From Nostoc sp. FACHB-152 (GTDB lineage: Bacteria > Cyanobacteriota > Cyanobacteriia > Cyanobacteriales > Nostocaceae), in NCBI RefSeq assembly GCF_014697475.1, contig NZ_JACJRV010000025.1, positions 1 through 64,000 of the forward strand: DNA of 64,000 nt. Reading direction: 5' to 3'. Both the position numbers and the translations under genes were made by a program. This document shows positions 42,001 through 45,863 of the stretch, piece after piece. The notes beneath the pieces were generated by a model that searched no databases, had not been told where the DNA came from, and was given only the letters and a program-made list of their open reading frames with translations. The stretch's first letter is position 1; every line of letters begins with the position of its first letter.

Positions 42001-42089
42001 CTCAACCAGGTCAGATCGACACTAATGGTAGTCCAGAAAATGATACAGGTATTCTCCCAAATAATGCGGGAAGTACCCCAAGGGCGTAA
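18096..42089 (+). CDS. giant 7,997-residue DUF4347 / RTX repeat surface protein
   Basis: One uninterrupted frame of 24 kb. AGGAG at 18081-18085 supports the ATG. Order: short N-terminal stretch; DUF4347 (about 98-262) with His155-Gly156 and Cys198 (YGCN); a long beta-rich, Asn/Thr/Gly-rich part; a block of about eight ~85-residue 'TGD-V-Y' repeats (nt 21190-23560); Gly/Ala-rich ~127-residue repeats (nt 25550-28700) into which two more 'TGD' units are inserted; filamentous-haemagglutinin-like beta-solenoid sequence; a Glu/Tyr-rich helical patch (nt 34040-34440); and an RTX block (nt 38650-41790, GGxGxDxI nonapeptides). Cys198 is the only cysteine I found. No signal peptide and no LPxTG; the RTX block implies type I secretion. 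Likely a calcium-stabilised adhesin or sheath protein. Dense alanine-glycine codons give long meaningless antisense frames. Confidence 0.95.
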   Translation: MDDIHGGIDLTLSNQLQNSGVSLPPAPYGLEAKSSLPGGISIVGVELPPVLLEPQVDAIAFSTLDNSALVGNDILTGANSSHALLVGGDWENTPLSEGKQIVVIDPGVEDYQNLLAGVAANIEIVVLDGNKDGVSQIGEFLAQQNNISAIHVVTHGQPGIVQLGTTQLSSDNLAEYGSQLQGWAGALTENADILFYGCNLAQGDQGRAFVDELSWLTGADVAASNDLTGAASLGGDWDLEVSQGTIETPIAFNQHIVQTYDGLLAVSVNLIGNTATFTGDGNNDSLYLRVNASNQLEFSTNGTNFSNDLSLSGAIQPLVISANTLINVNLGGGADSLYIDTSLNNALISSNASLNFIGGAGADTLSGSNTDNTWTITDVIAGNGNLNNVINFSGTENLFGGSAIDIVITDALTTAWNRVSGSLTNAYNIASTEISNAAGVLVSEVNSAIGVTGDVINDIETFLNNLSDDLVDIGSDLTDFINNGIATFEGLLNGAVNAFLTGANYAQVLYTSTIDAANLFIENVITKANDDFLFSSINSANVTIQASPILSDDLILERIKAGELRVRTVTSSDIIDFKDPTESLTINLGLGDDKITVSPLTLNASLTINGGFGFDPSLPFVDYLDGKDTVIFSGNLNLPSKDLTVLTENITVDTGVTISTQKAGENSGNIDLTGTIVNIDSNAKLFTKAIADNKTSGKISIAANVKDFSGISPIDVFPSEDVSVNIASGVQIEGGEISIAASKESQTGILPILIVALQSKEAKINIQGATIKGDSVSINANAADGNILEDDATLVNNLAIQPLINLLDVAGLALTAIGAPAILSAVSVSMRKSDALVSLTDTQIISDGDVSIGADNSVSSVASAGGGLEPARRGRYKANVDSFPFSAGYSKAEGSAQTLLSGTTSIQAGGNVEITSNAETTAEVGASTAVNSSLKARGTTTIKNPTQAFGVSVAVTESSTTSKAIIGENVSIVADGNVKVGATGESNLESKSGVAVFIDGSGAIGVAVGSDKVDIQSLVNGKITAGSVQQQGVDLTTNVNTANDTITLAHHGLKTGDELLYIAADPNNPDTSLTAIGGLVSGQTYKVIVIDENTLKLTQGDTIPLNASRSVGVNPDATQTLNRRNILNFDPATDVNAVTNTITIAGHKFTNGQEVDYWLGNEDAEQISGLSNQDTYAVVNVNGNSFQLAVLDNTLPGATNQTVILNGKTYYILDLELPSKTNSVFSFDPTGTTLVPANTTIDSTSDEIIFSSANSFSTGQKVRYSNGGGSNIGGLSNNTDYYVIRVSGSNDHIKLATSYENAINGVFINNLSGTGVTGTSHSFTGQHQHIFAFEETALAFKPSEAVNNDDGTITFNQDHGWQTGDAVVYRTDSTVKKEAGMTRFSNFALADATLTFNPTSLVEEEPSIDVANNLIFFNEIHNFVTGQRVKYSNGGGSNLGGLSNNTDYFVINTGDNNIQLATSRANALAGIAIDLTSAGTGTSHNFLTNAVDLADNLFVVDNHDFQTGQKVTYVTDGGNAVSGLTNQTEYYVIRINENIFKLATSRANASAGVAIDLTGVGTGTSHTFKTDVFVSLFDASRTAPVVDPVQDTLELKNHGLTNGEKVTYYSSDGDPIPGLTNGSEYSVIVVDANHIQFADTDPNTPLAALQLGNGSSTGISLQYLTTDSKTIEFDPSIVPVLEGTTDTTISMFGHGFKTGDRITYLTGGGTAVGGLTDGKEYIVIRVDDNNFQLADPNSPNTPIAMTAGVATGENHGFERVSRATRGDLPLDGLTSNEIYYVVKVDDRTIRLTDSPITAQAALPIDLTLAAGQTGIHTFAVPGESPGISIVAELESDNRTITESTIGGIPTLTDYLAGTVPPEPKAVKGLIAGASAYLRPAKGSTFSINAAVAVNSFDHNVIAQAGSTAVLKSDADINITASAEQGVQANAQGGVSNEVPGTGGKVVSGSVAVAVGNYDTTVKAIVANGAKLDAKEAISVTSDISYPLLVDSLPFNPNRFDLGSPDDGSIQDELAQAFNGRFGLDNMINTWAVTKNKAGAAPGQAAKVSIAGSIGVSSYLNRSEAIIESGALINQDPLFQNDDQSVEVAANTAMELINIAGIIQLDVKPEPGAIALAIKAKSSPFSLFGNEAGLVGVGGALLIQTLENHTIARIGDGAKIFTGNDGLNVSATEDILSVDLAQTGGNSGLFGVSGSLSFANQNSETIAQIDSGATVVGGDVSVTATSIVDHYNIVGAVQLAKSVGVGVSIGSTAVKRDTAAIIGKRRTDSDQSVGTNGTNFNVSSIDVTATNTGKIWGIGVAGAVVSDIPVLSIPSQPALPSNIGVGISGVIAFNRITDSTQAYINDSGLLNVNGGKIAVKSEDRTGIFSISGAATLVKAGTISAGISGSFSVNELNMKTEASITGATIQQANDLTVEALRDGSVFAFTIGVAVAAAVPTTGGLAGAGTVALSLSDNKITSTTRSYLKGVDVTLPGEVSLNAQDISVIAAIAVGGAGSGAAGVGGAAAALAVAGGVTTNTIDNTVESFIKDSGGSKKIQANLVTLTASDDSTIRAVAGGFAIAIATGAGGAKGAGAVGLGIANNKIGKGNGHAVRAYIDNAVVIAEEDVILKAISTATIEALAMGGAGAGAGGAGGVTGALAGAGAGTENVIQIAIEASIKNNSTVSANNGDVSLTASDSSIVKADAGGIAIAIAASLGAGAKGAASIGAAVATNTVNNSVKALIDGPTVTAQSDVILSATSTAEIDALALGGAGAGAGGAGAGLTGALAGAGAGTVNNINLEIEASLKNNSTVTANNGDVTLTANDNSTINADAGGVAVAIAANLGGGATGSGAIGAAVSTNTVNNSVKALIDDSAVTAQSDVILNATSTAEIDAFALGGAGAGAGGAGAGLTGALAGAGAGTINTINLEIAASVKNTSTVDADTGIVTLTALDTSQIKADAGGVAVAIAASAGAGAAGSGAIGAGIAINNISNTVVAVIDDSLVTAAGDVNLTATAKSQTDKTFDFARAAVNAVNNTISYTNHGLKTGDRVIYRNLGNVGQQLGGLEDGQSYFVIKVDDNTIKLVATNAETTASEPAAIDLTTGTAGTNHRFETLKPRIQAIAIAGAAAGAGTATGAGLAGSGAGAQADNTINNIVEAYIKGSENVTAGDSVNVKASDDSNIQADSGGFAVAIGATATGAAGALSIGASLSDNTIGDSGIKLTNHGLNTGDAVVYNGTGDAIGGLVKGQIYYVIKLDDNRIQLAATLNEATGSNNGTPNDTSDDIFVKPIILDRTVAGASHSLTKGGTVKNFSQEDVFQSLVRATIIDSNVTAANDVILSAISAAQIDALAIGGAASGAGTGAGLAGALAGAGAGSTNAIAQVIIASIENNSDVTATNGDVDLLAVDTSKIKADAGGVAISVAVSLAGTAGAASVGLAISDNNIGNKTKAYIDSSTVNAASDVDLDANSTAEINAFTFGGAGAVSVSVGAGAGAASAAGAGSTNTIANVIEAYILDSSGVKASLGSVSLSATDDAKIQATAHGGSLALSGSDTVSVSLSIAAVDANNTLSNQVRSFIDNSTVEALNGTVTVIADSNSSINSEAVAASVGGAISLFSGGFSGAGAGATNNIGNTIEAAIKDNSTVRTRNTLRVTATDNSSISSDVGAGSLAFGAVGGSIGVSVTDNTINNSVRAFIDGLVTVTNGNVEITADSTATANSFAIATSIAASVFGGFAGAGSDAKTTIGGTVEAYLGTAGRLTVNSATGDAIIKATSNQNTTTKASGTAISLGAVGAAVGVTLADTTFNGITRAYSQGEIAAANDFTVEAQNIGTATTETFALSAAIGGFFNVSGTGTKASANITPTVTAYVVVPATVTMNLTGDLSVRAVSELAADAKAQGVAASTGAGIGSSQATVTVAANLDAYVGGKINARSLAIIANLSGEKAQAFASGSSGGLLLGVDSTSTSVINNSSTQSYVLDNANLNINNATNVTAISTTNQKAESNSAAGGIIAVGVSKSNVSTNTNTEAYFGSGVRLIGGTLNISAVGADTNLALTTAGSGGIGAGTSASATTSNTSTTLAKIKDDLSGNSSNTIDIDLSSRGAGTLTIGAKHTANFDTQIKTGAGGVIAGSGAANNNQVISAVESGVGNNVNIKAKDIAIDATNRVRKNLVGGGENLKGTTGGLASGAGADSETTISLSTLTTVGNNAVLTVVGNTASNDTITLRSLNDINVTDKVTLTTGGAVSGADATATVRSLSDLAKVAVGTGATLQSTGGIDISARGQGDIKIQVNAETYGIGTVAIANSKIDLKPTNEIAIGNNAKIRAGGNLNLSAGTDTNFNRDSYTLESRTDTFAGSAIPISSINAEAYLLQENKITVASGAILETARDAKLHAERDGFANLIAQAKAVNWFNALGNAIDKLLGGGGTEQYEGFSKSEAHGTVQVDGTVRTGINRNLTLELNAWDRDTGTITNFTKSDGINFTVTLEKVQSNLEKALEQAKAELIKYGDTNATLKTFYEGEIARIQAALAAEGLLQTGGPDGLTNRVEQYAITVTVDPILAQAGTIDIRSDQLQGNGVFDAPGDASVNILNHTPAFIKILGITIPEQNGGLFLNGVEVSAAVSLSAIKGEINAENSRNATQDNQSNLSGESLVVAGVAAFSSITGGGSANEPLIQVINDFDVTSITNDIYPWPDITVLGDIENLGGDLVLRTLASGQGDITVKGRIRVQNSIIEAGGSATFDLPGEGTSFPVAGEDYAKWLSVTGGAKPPGTGGITQANQAGIDSILNQIPTNVSLYGDRIFINAEYVNINGIIQSGKSDYELTLSAATIQEIDDLLKAGTTGIVTLKTITNKDFLVRYDVANNQIILEELRVSGGSIDITGHILNSANGEIKLLGGYGKINVTNNTPYDLVIKRLDVSQSGAGTLVLKDKAKGTSANPFVTIYQKTANGVTITTDNGSGSVVSQGSNNSTYNPKSGWRYGWSIGKETRTRTTTTYGTSSWLGIDALAKDPDTVVGTPKVENITEPQLLPEGSYYFLDANNTTRYDFVKPDPVTLAQRTYTGDSWTESTWYGTKTYYQQVISETRQQEIYTHTIEADRAIKINFIGYDEGAISVQSQGNILLDGPILNPTGTTSLSSDKSIKQGSDNGYVGGRRVELSAVTGIGSEQAIQTDVANESTASVKATTSDGTIQISEIVGDLAVDQISAGGGKDVTVTAQAGIKKANEGLISGGSITLNALGGNIGASGQSIVLESGTTLKDKVNITATGDIFLKEKTGDLRVEKIETIGNVTVEVSQGSIVDANQEAQRDDRTINELRAGVWSDLQLTAGTGATAKIAETINAFAQVKEQEYNTYWQYRNTQANPSVYDSNHQVTLTNEEVVFYDNFYREQGIAQNLSGAALNQFVQNAITTLENSRTLQYHTLHAQYGQFGNTFNDNFTYTLTAEEDTALRGSIKVWTEEELIYTLSAGLLKAVSDTQVSIEDPNIIGNNVTLITSGGVGKSDGQTVIDLSVQPVQLTSDDRIKLAAAERDDLVYLGGDPVTTTVNFTDNGSADTITRTDTGSWITDGFQAGMYIFIEGNSTNATDDGQYYQIASVTATTITLTASTSLRTESGVSVTIAPVVLDPSAAGAVVTAVIIKEREDIDVDALGDINVTAGADVFLGSELNINLNQIQAQEQVRIKTGQSIVNGGAADLINVISSELILEAGQGSIGTASDRLDINLTANGTLTARANNDVYISETSGNMNLEGVFSKTGGVYLNAAQGSIVDALNHDFTKIQANRVELTAGAAIGENGDNLEIDVVGTGTLTATAQNTIWIAETFGDLNIRNVLSRTGDVNLRAQLSILDAVDLNNPLDPNSGDDTTGPASKPKADIIGNNISLTAVLGGIGLSGNDLDINSAFSGAGTLTASSGFANIYIIETAGDLSLNQVGTGTGATAFITVPAGSILDGNSDPNGFNIISGKTFLVASQNIGAANRAITTEIGNIEAKSTAGSTWVSNTGALTIGGVVDSTDPGMVAGGSINLTASSPITVTENQQAGAEIIVWATDDNNDSDVDGTATPADDDADFLIVKSGIKIESTGSYVRLLAGDDLTVEAGAIVKAADYVELYGDYQGAVDASGSKIQVLGTVEANTRIDISGDANSDRFLLDGSIIAPVVNLNAGAADDEIVTSGTITATNSINFFGQAGEDEIKLWGNLSATEITIDAGSENDTILLNPENTEGNALTLAGDTSILGGTGTDFIQVFKLPSLDKASRILPGRNTPGRDTLDLDGQGDADTYEISITGTSTDYIINVFDTGTTGADTLTVFGTETADNLLMRASDREFVDGGVAFVAALHSDPTTDVERINYNKNIEQLTVDAQGGDDQITLDNNWTQTTVKGGLGNDSFQVGQVFKTERDVAKANLAFEDEFATTQTTRGFLSNGVSFTTTIEGEAGEDTFVVFRNTATLDLAGGDGNDLFVIRSFAEEGSSDSAVDAGAGADTVEYVVNAALNITGGAGIDTLRVIGTEFGDNFVVAANGIFGAGRSITYDGIEILEIDGAEGDDKFFVLSTSNLVTTKLFGGLGSDSFSIGGDSAAVVGADGALVAQAGTHKLDSIAGALFIDGFSGQGSAGGLGDPVILPGETNQRPATGNVLAYNGTGAASAIDNLTVETSDLQAFIAANPAIADISALVGRTLEISKGKGINRFWLIVGVAAGSLPGQTVLTLQNASLPASEWELPDSNSEFAITNLSPNFFVNENNSRDTVTVFNDGSTANGVGTLSASTLTGFGMNPAGINYGSLEVVELLLGQGDEELTVTGTADGAITSVHGGGGNDKITVSDRGGTDARGLDAPLAIFGDTSADASRYSGTGTTIQPGLAWNFNNPGNDTIDASLSSDNVVIYGGAGNDSIRGSQAGDQIAGGSGNDNIQGEAGNDIIYGDSGFNVDLVGRTLSVPTTETAGQDAIAGNAGDDIIFGDHGIVTQTAATPKLLSTDNVQRIETTNASGGANDNIQGNTGNDRILGGAGADNITGDDNADILIGDNGVIDFVINDSNLATVDIIQTTNATIGSADVISGNAGDDTILGGALGDNIDGGNENNLILGDNGAITYTNGAVSQIASTDFALGGDDSITTTTGADIIVGGIGSDVITAADGNNILLGDNGTISIAANGLSLIDTTAPEVGGNDVISTGTNNDVVLAGSGNDTVTAGDGQNLVIGDNGTATYAAGVLQRLETTDPTLGGNDSITTGEGEDIVLAGVGSDTVTTNSANDIVLGDNGIVDYVGTDGNAADIDLITTTNPNNGGNDNISTGAGNDFVLAGTGADTVSSGSSNDLIFGDHGEVRGDISANALPLNTASDPFTFTSLNTQNSEGGGNDSLVGDGGEDIILGGQGNDTITGNAGDDDIWGGHNVAGGQDGDDILDGGAGNDAIAGDNAKILRKGNSISSRIRTLSNGTIYDSNGNPLVTAASQANPTGVSEREIVLYDHSDTPLPQTSGNDSIAGGADDDVIFGQLGNDTIQGDGSTSINVSTTSQSVEDFGGVGTDGDDYIEGNGGNDLIFGNLGQDDIIGDSSSLFGLINPSDRPTGADIIFGGAGTQTARNHLGNLSSQGHALDADTILGDNGIIYRLVGTNGTATGNFITFTYDNYDPNLKIIPRAVRWLDYTPGDNGTGDRGFADIISGEGGDDQIHGMTGNDVLFGNGQDDDLFGEDGADRLYGGAGEDGIVGDNGMIRTSRNGSTETLYGLTTPNLQVTLSASNEVGAVEYITGRLTKAFVSIAWTQGGNDVIYGGLGDDFIHGGAGDDAISGAEALAAFYNADPVTNLNPLGYNATTRKLAAYNANNPYAKINGFLLNFEATDSAGVKIEDGKDRIFGDLGNDWLVGGTGKDRLFGGLGDDLINADDNLDTNGGLNNQPDAPAYADPDFVYGGGGLDVMIANTGGDRLIDWNGEFNSYFVPFSQFGAPTVIRIPNNNWKTFVTNLGRTSGADQSLTEPNGEVGLVNSDTGAPRDPQPGTQPGQIDTNGSPENDTGILPNNAGSTPRA
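18387..18881 (+). other. DUF4347 domain of the giant protein
   Basis: Residues 98-262. The pattern is strand-IVVIDPGVED, strand-IEIVVLDG, strand-AIHVVTHG (H155), strand-ADILFYGCN (C198), then LTGADVAASNDLTG and a GGDWDLE turn. A hydrophobic strand ending in His-Gly and a later strand ending in Cys is the arrangement of clan CD cysteine peptidases; whether DUF4347 is enzymatic is unproven. Confidence 0.8.
21190..23560 (+). repeat. block of about eight ~85-residue 'TGD-V-Y' repeats
   Basis: Each unit has the form NHGFxTGDxVxY, a Gly-rich turn, GLTNGxxYYVIxVDxNxIxLA and a closing GTGTSHxF. Units begin near nt 21190, 21480, 21780, 22110/22290, 22560, 22820, 23110 and 23390; the last is truncated at its front. 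Neighbouring units around 21860 and 22370 share almost identical DNA (AATGGCGGCGGTAGTAAT against AATGGTGGCGGTAGTAAT). Confidence 0.8.
27096..27395 (+). repeat. 'TGD' repeat unit inserted in the Gly/Ala-rich array
   Basis: Reads NHGLKTGDRVIYRNLG, GLEDGQSYFVIKVDDNTIKL and GTAGTNHRFE, the same module as the block at 21190-23560, placed between two Gly/Ala-rich solenoid units. Confidence 0.75.
27688..27955 (+). repeat. second inserted 'TGD' repeat unit
   Basis: Reads NHGLNTGDAVVYNGTG, GLVKGQIYYVIKLDDNRIQL and GASHSLTKGG, again interrupting the Gly/Ala-rich solenoid. Contains an extra acidic loop (NDTSDDIFVKP). Confidence 0.75.
38650..41790 (+). repeat. C-terminal RTX calcium-binding repeat block
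   Basis: Residues about 6853-7898. Many GGxGNDxI nonapeptides (GGAGNDSIRG, GGSGNDNIQG, GEAGNDIIYG) which form calcium-binding beta-rolls, organised in larger ~75-residue units of the form ILGDNGxxxY, TTDPxxGGNDSITTG, DIVLAGxGxDTV. The final ~100 residues are Asn/Pro/Gly-rich and could hold the type I secretion signal. Confidence 0.9.
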
Positions 42090-42135
42090 TATCGTGTCCG
42101 GTTAAAGACTTATCATTAAGGCCGCAGGGGGGAGG

Positions 42136-42176
42136 CAGCGCGGTGGACGGGTTTCCCGGCATAAAGCGACTGCCGT
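42136..42176. repeat. GC-rich short dispersed repeat, copy 2
   Basis: GCAGCGCGGTGGACGGGTTT followed by CCCGGCATAAAGCGACTGCC, matching the core of copy 1 at 29-60. It occupies most of the gap between the giant gene and the SapC gene. Confidence 0.7.
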
Positions 42177-42276
42177 GGTAGGGGAGAGAATTTTCTCGTT
42201 TCTGCACAGATGTATGGAATCACAACTGATTAGCCGGACATGATATAAATCTGAGAAAAAACAAAGGACTTGAAAA

Positions 42277-42996
42277 GTGACCAAGCAACTACTAATCTAC
42301 GAACAAACAACGCCCATTACCCAGGAAAGACATGGCAACTGGTCAGTCAAAACAGGCACAGACTACAGTTTTGCACGACAGATAAATTCAGTCCCCTTAA
42401 TGGCGGTGGAGTTTCCCAAAGCTGCCACAGAATATGCCATTGTGTTTACGGGGACAGAAACATCAATAATGCCAGTGGCTATCTTGGGAATTAAAGAGCA
42501 GGAAAACCTTTACCTAAAAGAAACAGGAGATTGGCAAGCAAAATATATTCCCGCTTTTATCCGTCGTTACCCGTTTGTATTTTCTAGTAATGACGAGGGA
42601 AATACTTTTACACTTTGCATTGATGAAGGGTTTGCTGGGTGCAATCAAGAAGGACGCGGCGAACGACTTTTTGATACCCAAGGAACGCCAACCCAATATC
42701 TAGAAAGTGTTCTGGCATTTCTCAAAGAGTTCCAGATGCAACATCAGCGCACACAAGTCTTTTGTAATAAGCTCAAAGCACTAGATTTGCTGGAACCGAT
42801 GAGGGTCAAGTTTACCCTAGATACAGGCGAGCAATCATCTTTAGCAGGTTTTATGGCAGTTAACCGCGATCGCTTAAATCAGCTTTCGGGGGAGCAGCTT
42901 GTAGACCTTTTACAGACAAATGAACTGGAATTGCTCTACTTACATCTACAATCAATGCGTAATTTCAACACAATGGTTGAACGAATTGCACAATGA
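42277..42996 (+). CDS. SapC family protein
   Basis: A 239-residue protein matching the SapC family (PF07277): N-terminal 'PL...EFPKAATEYAIVF' strand, a central IPAFIRRYPFVFS motif, and the C-terminal helical part. SapC is named from the S-layer secretion locus of Campylobacter fetus, but its biochemical function is not established; in cyanobacteria and other Gram-negatives it often accompanies large surface or RTX proteins. GTG start with AAAGGA at about 42262-42268. It starts 188 bp behind the giant gene and its last four bases (ATGA) overlap the next gene, so the two are translationally coupled. Confidence 0.85.
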   Translation: MTKQLLIYEQTTPITQERHGNWSVKTGTDYSFARQINSVPLMAVEFPKAATEYAIVFTGTETSIMPVAILGIKEQENLYLKETGDWQAKYIPAFIRRYPFVFSSNDEGNTFTLCIDEGFAGCNQEGRGERLFDTQGTPTQYLESVLAFLKEFQMQHQRTQVFCNKLKALDLLEPMRVKFTLDTGEQSSLAGFMAVNRDRLNQLSGEQLVDLLQTNELELLYLHLQSMRNFNTMVERIAQ

Positions 42997-44030
42997 ATTC
43001 CCAAAATGCGCTCGCCTACCTCTGCGTTGATGAGTTTATTGATACCTTCGTCAAGGCGCAAGTACTGAAAAGTGCTTTTGAAATCGGAGTGATCGACTAT
43101 TTACAGCAAAATCAACCTTGTACGCTGGATACTCTCGAACGCAAACTTCCAGGCGATCACACGGGAATAGCCTTATTGGTCGATTTACTCAAGGTCAATG
43201 GGGTGATCAAAGAAGACAACGGTCAGATTCAACTCAGTTCCCAATTTGCGATCGCTTTACAGTATCGCGATTTGCTGCAAGTTAAACTGGAATTTGCCAA
43301 TTTGATTGCCCCTGACTTTGCCAACCATTTCACCTTATTACTAGAAAATTCACACCAATTCATGGAGCGATCGCAACTCTTTGATCTGTTTGGCTATCAT
43401 CGATGTTTTGAACCGACTCCAGAAAACTATGAATTAACAAAGCGTTGGCTGCGAATCACCACAACCCTAACCAAATATGAGGCACAGGTATGTTTGCAAT
43501 ATCATGACTTTAGTCAGTACAAACGCATTCTGGATATTGGCGGTAATAGTGGTGAATTTGTCCTCCAAATCTGCAAGCAACACCCAAAACTACTAGCAAC
43601 GGTGATTGATTTACCTCTGGTTTGCGATCTTGGTCAAGCTCATGTGGCACAAGAACCAGAAGCTAACAGAATCAACTTTATCAAAGGAAATGCCTTAGTA
43701 GACGCTTTGCCCACAGAAGTTAATCTAATTACTTTTAAATCTATACTTCACGATTGGCCAGAAGAAGCAACTGGGCAATTCATTGCCAATGCCAGTAAAT
43801 CCCTAGCACCTGGCGGCAAATTACTGATTTTTGAAAGGGGAAAAATAGAATTGACAGATCGGCCTTTGCCTTATTGCTTACTTCCCATGCTCCTCTTATT
43901 TCGTTATTTTCGTTCTCCCTTAGTTTACCAAAGACAATTAGAAGCTCAAGGATTTGAGGAGATTACTATCCAATCAATTAACTTGGAAATGCCATTCTTT
44001 CTCATAATCGCTAAAAAAAGCAAAGTTTAA
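42993..44030 (+). CDS. SAM-dependent O-methyltransferase
   Basis: A 345-residue protein of the plant-type O-methyltransferase family (PF00891): N-terminal winged-helix dimerisation domain (about 10-85; FEIGVIDYLQQ, LLVDLLKVNGVI) and a Rossmann SAM-binding domain with ILDIGGNSGEFV (about 180-191), VIDLPLV, and the catalytic-region SILHDWPEE, whose His-Asp is the general base in the studied enzymes. It starts inside the SapC stop (ATGA overlap). The substrate is unknown; family members methylate small-molecule or peptide hydroxyls. A distant same-fold enzyme lies at 46888-47892 on the other strand. Confidence 0.85.
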   Translation: MNSQNALAYLCVDEFIDTFVKAQVLKSAFEIGVIDYLQQNQPCTLDTLERKLPGDHTGIALLVDLLKVNGVIKEDNGQIQLSSQFAIALQYRDLLQVKLEFANLIAPDFANHFTLLLENSHQFMERSQLFDLFGYHRCFEPTPENYELTKRWLRITTTLTKYEAQVCLQYHDFSQYKRILDIGGNSGEFVLQICKQHPKLLATVIDLPLVCDLGQAHVAQEPEANRINFIKGNALVDALPTEVNLITFKSILHDWPEEATGQFIANASKSLAPGGKLLIFERGKIELTDRPLPYCLLPMLLLFRYFRSPLVYQRQLEAQGFEEITIQSINLEMPFFLIIAKKSKV

Positions 44031-44116
44031 TCAAATAACTACTCCAATCTAATAGAAACTAAATTAATAATAAAACATAATAATTTTTTATCTAAAAACT
44101 ATTAATCTGCAAATTT

Positions 44117-45034
44117 ATGGGATATTTTGACCCAAAAGAATATGTTGAATTCACCATGCACTTTCGCTGCAACCTCAAATGCGAACATTGCATGATTGAA
44201 GGGACAATGGATTGGCTCAAACCGGAATCGATGGAACGTTTTCAGGAAATCCTGAGCTATAATCAGCAACACCGACGCTGGAAGGGGGCAATCTTCACAG
44301 GCTCGGAAATTACCCTCAGTCCAAATTTACCAGATTTAGCTCGCATGGCTCGCCAGAACGGATTTGAACACGTTCGCATCCAAACTAACGGCATCCGGCT
44401 AGCAGACGAGAATTATTGCCGGGAATTAGTAGAGGCGGGTATCGATGAATACTTTGTCAGTGTGATGGCAGCAGATGCCGAAACCCACGATGCGATCGCA
44501 CTTGTTAGGGGAGCTTTTGCGAAAATGATGCGCGGATTAGAAAATTTAGATGCTTATGAGAATGTATTCCTATTAACAAATACAGTCATAACCAAGCGTA
44601 GTTACCGTGACTTGCCTAAAATAGTAGATCGTTTAGCACACCTACGCAGATTGGTACAAATGGATTTTTGGAATTACTGGCCGATGAATGAAACGGATGA
44701 AAAAGACCTAATAGTTCCGTATACAGACATACTTCCTTTTCTTAAGGAAGCGATCGCCAACGCTTGGCAAAAAGGTCTGGCGATAGAAGTCAAAAACTTT
44801 CCAGAGTGTCTTTTAAAAGAGCATAGCAAAGCTTTAAACAACGATCAACCCAAGCTTTTTATTGATGATGCTTTTTGGACAGAGTTCATGCGTAACGGTT
44901 TTCACCAGTGTATCCACCGTGAACAATGTGGTTCTCGTCAGTGTCTCGGACTGAATACAGCCTATATCAAAAAGTTCGGCTGGCAAGAAGACATTCTCTC
45001 TCCTCTGCCTATACAAACTCCATTCATAGCCTAA
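44117..45034 (+). CDS. radical SAM protein with C-terminal cysteine cluster
   Basis: A 305-residue enzyme. C18, C22 and C25 form CxxxCxxC (FRCNLKCEHC) for the 4Fe-4S cluster; the GSEITLSPNL segment is a GGE-like SAM-binding motif with Ser in place of one Gly. The C-terminal third contains ECLL and a QC-IHREQ-C-GSRQ-C cluster that could bind an auxiliary Fe-S centre, somewhat like SPASM/twitch proteins. It follows the methyltransferase by 86 AT-rich bases and precedes the next gene by 7 bp. I cannot name its reaction; a role in modifying a peptide or protein made nearby is inference. Confidence 0.8.
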   Translation: MGYFDPKEYVEFTMHFRCNLKCEHCMIEGTMDWLKPESMERFQEILSYNQQHRRWKGAIFTGSEITLSPNLPDLARMARQNGFEHVRIQTNGIRLADENYCRELVEAGIDEYFVSVMAADAETHDAIALVRGAFAKMMRGLENLDAYENVFLLTNTVITKRSYRDLPKIVDRLAHLRRLVQMDFWNYWPMNETDEKDLIVPYTDILPFLKEAIANAWQKGLAIEVKNFPECLLKEHSKALNNDQPKLFIDDAFWTEFMRNGFHQCIHREQCGSRQCLGLNTAYIKKFGWQEDILSPLPIQTPFIA

Positions 45035-45041
45035 AAGTACA

Positions 45042-45863
45042 GTGCATTTCCCCAATCCCCATACAGAATCAACAGTTGCATCAGCGCAAAGGCTTTTAGA
45101 ACTGATTACGAATCTCAATGTTCCCTACGGCTATGAGCAATCATTGAGAATTTGTCAGCAAACCCTGCTTGGAAATCGCTTCCTCTTGAGTATCAGCAAA
45201 CAATCAGTGGGAGATAACCCTCACGGAAGGCTTTTAGATTTATGTTCTGATTTGGCTATGCCTGAGGAGTTTCTAACGTTAAGCAAACAACATTTAAACT
45301 TGACAAGATTTGTCCATTTTGGGTTTGAGGAAAATCACAGCAAAAGTCTCTACAAAGTTTATCTAGAATTAGACAATCCTGAGGATACTAATAATTGCGA
45401 TCGCATCCTCTTGCATTTAAGCTTTAAGTGGAATCCTTTAAACAAATCTGACAAAGTTATTACGAAATACTACCGTTATCCGGCTCTATTAGTCCAGGAT
45501 ATTGTTAACAAACTATCACAAGTTTATCCGGCTAATGCACATTCAGAATCTCTGGTAATTAGTAATAGTATTCTCGAAATTGCTGCTAAACGTTCAGGTG
45601 ATAGTGGGCTAAGTTATCTAGAAGTAATAGAGGAAAATAACTCTAGAAAATCCTACGATCTCAACATTTATCCAGCCAGACTGCGAGTGCGGGATATACA
45701 ACATATTCTCGTCAAAATGTTCCGTTACTATTCCATTCCTGAAAATTTATTTTTGCCTCTTTATACTCAAATTAAAGACAAGTTATTGGGACATATTGCT
45801 GGTGGAATACACCGCAATGGTCAGGATTTTTTCAACATTTATTATGGACTGGAAGGCAGATAA
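45042..45863 (+). CDS. unknown protein A of the radical SAM cassette
   Basis: A 273-residue soluble protein from a GTG start, 7 bp behind the radical SAM gene. I do not recognise a family. It shows repeated 'basic-x-Tyr' strands (LYKVYLEL near residue 105, SYDLNIYPARL near 203, FFNIYYGLE at the end), each followed by a helix, a pattern that recalls alpha-beta-beta-alpha barrels such as ABBA prenyltransferases, but without enough motif identity to claim it. Its C-terminal ~75 residues look like those of the next protein. The stop overlaps the next start by one base (TAATG). Confidence 0.7.
   Translation: MHFPNPHTESTVASAQRLLELITNLNVPYGYEQSLRICQQTLLGNRFLLSISKQSVGDNPHGRLLDLCSDLAMPEEFLTLSKQHLNLTRFVHFGFEENHSKSLYKVYLELDNPEDTNNCDRILLHLSFKWNPLNKSDKVITKYYRYPALLVQDIVNKLSQVYPANAHSESLVISNSILEIAAKRSGDSGLSYLEVIEENNSRKSYDLNIYPARLRVRDIQHILVKMFRYYSIPENLFLPLYTQIKDKLLGHIAGGIHRNGQDFFNIYYGLEGR

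Noticed and set aside
44117-45034. Assignment of the radical SAM protein as a proteusin epimerase for the lanthipeptide precursors
   Set aside because: It lies 16 kb away on the other strand in a different operon and shows no motif specific to those epimerases; the link cannot be supported.
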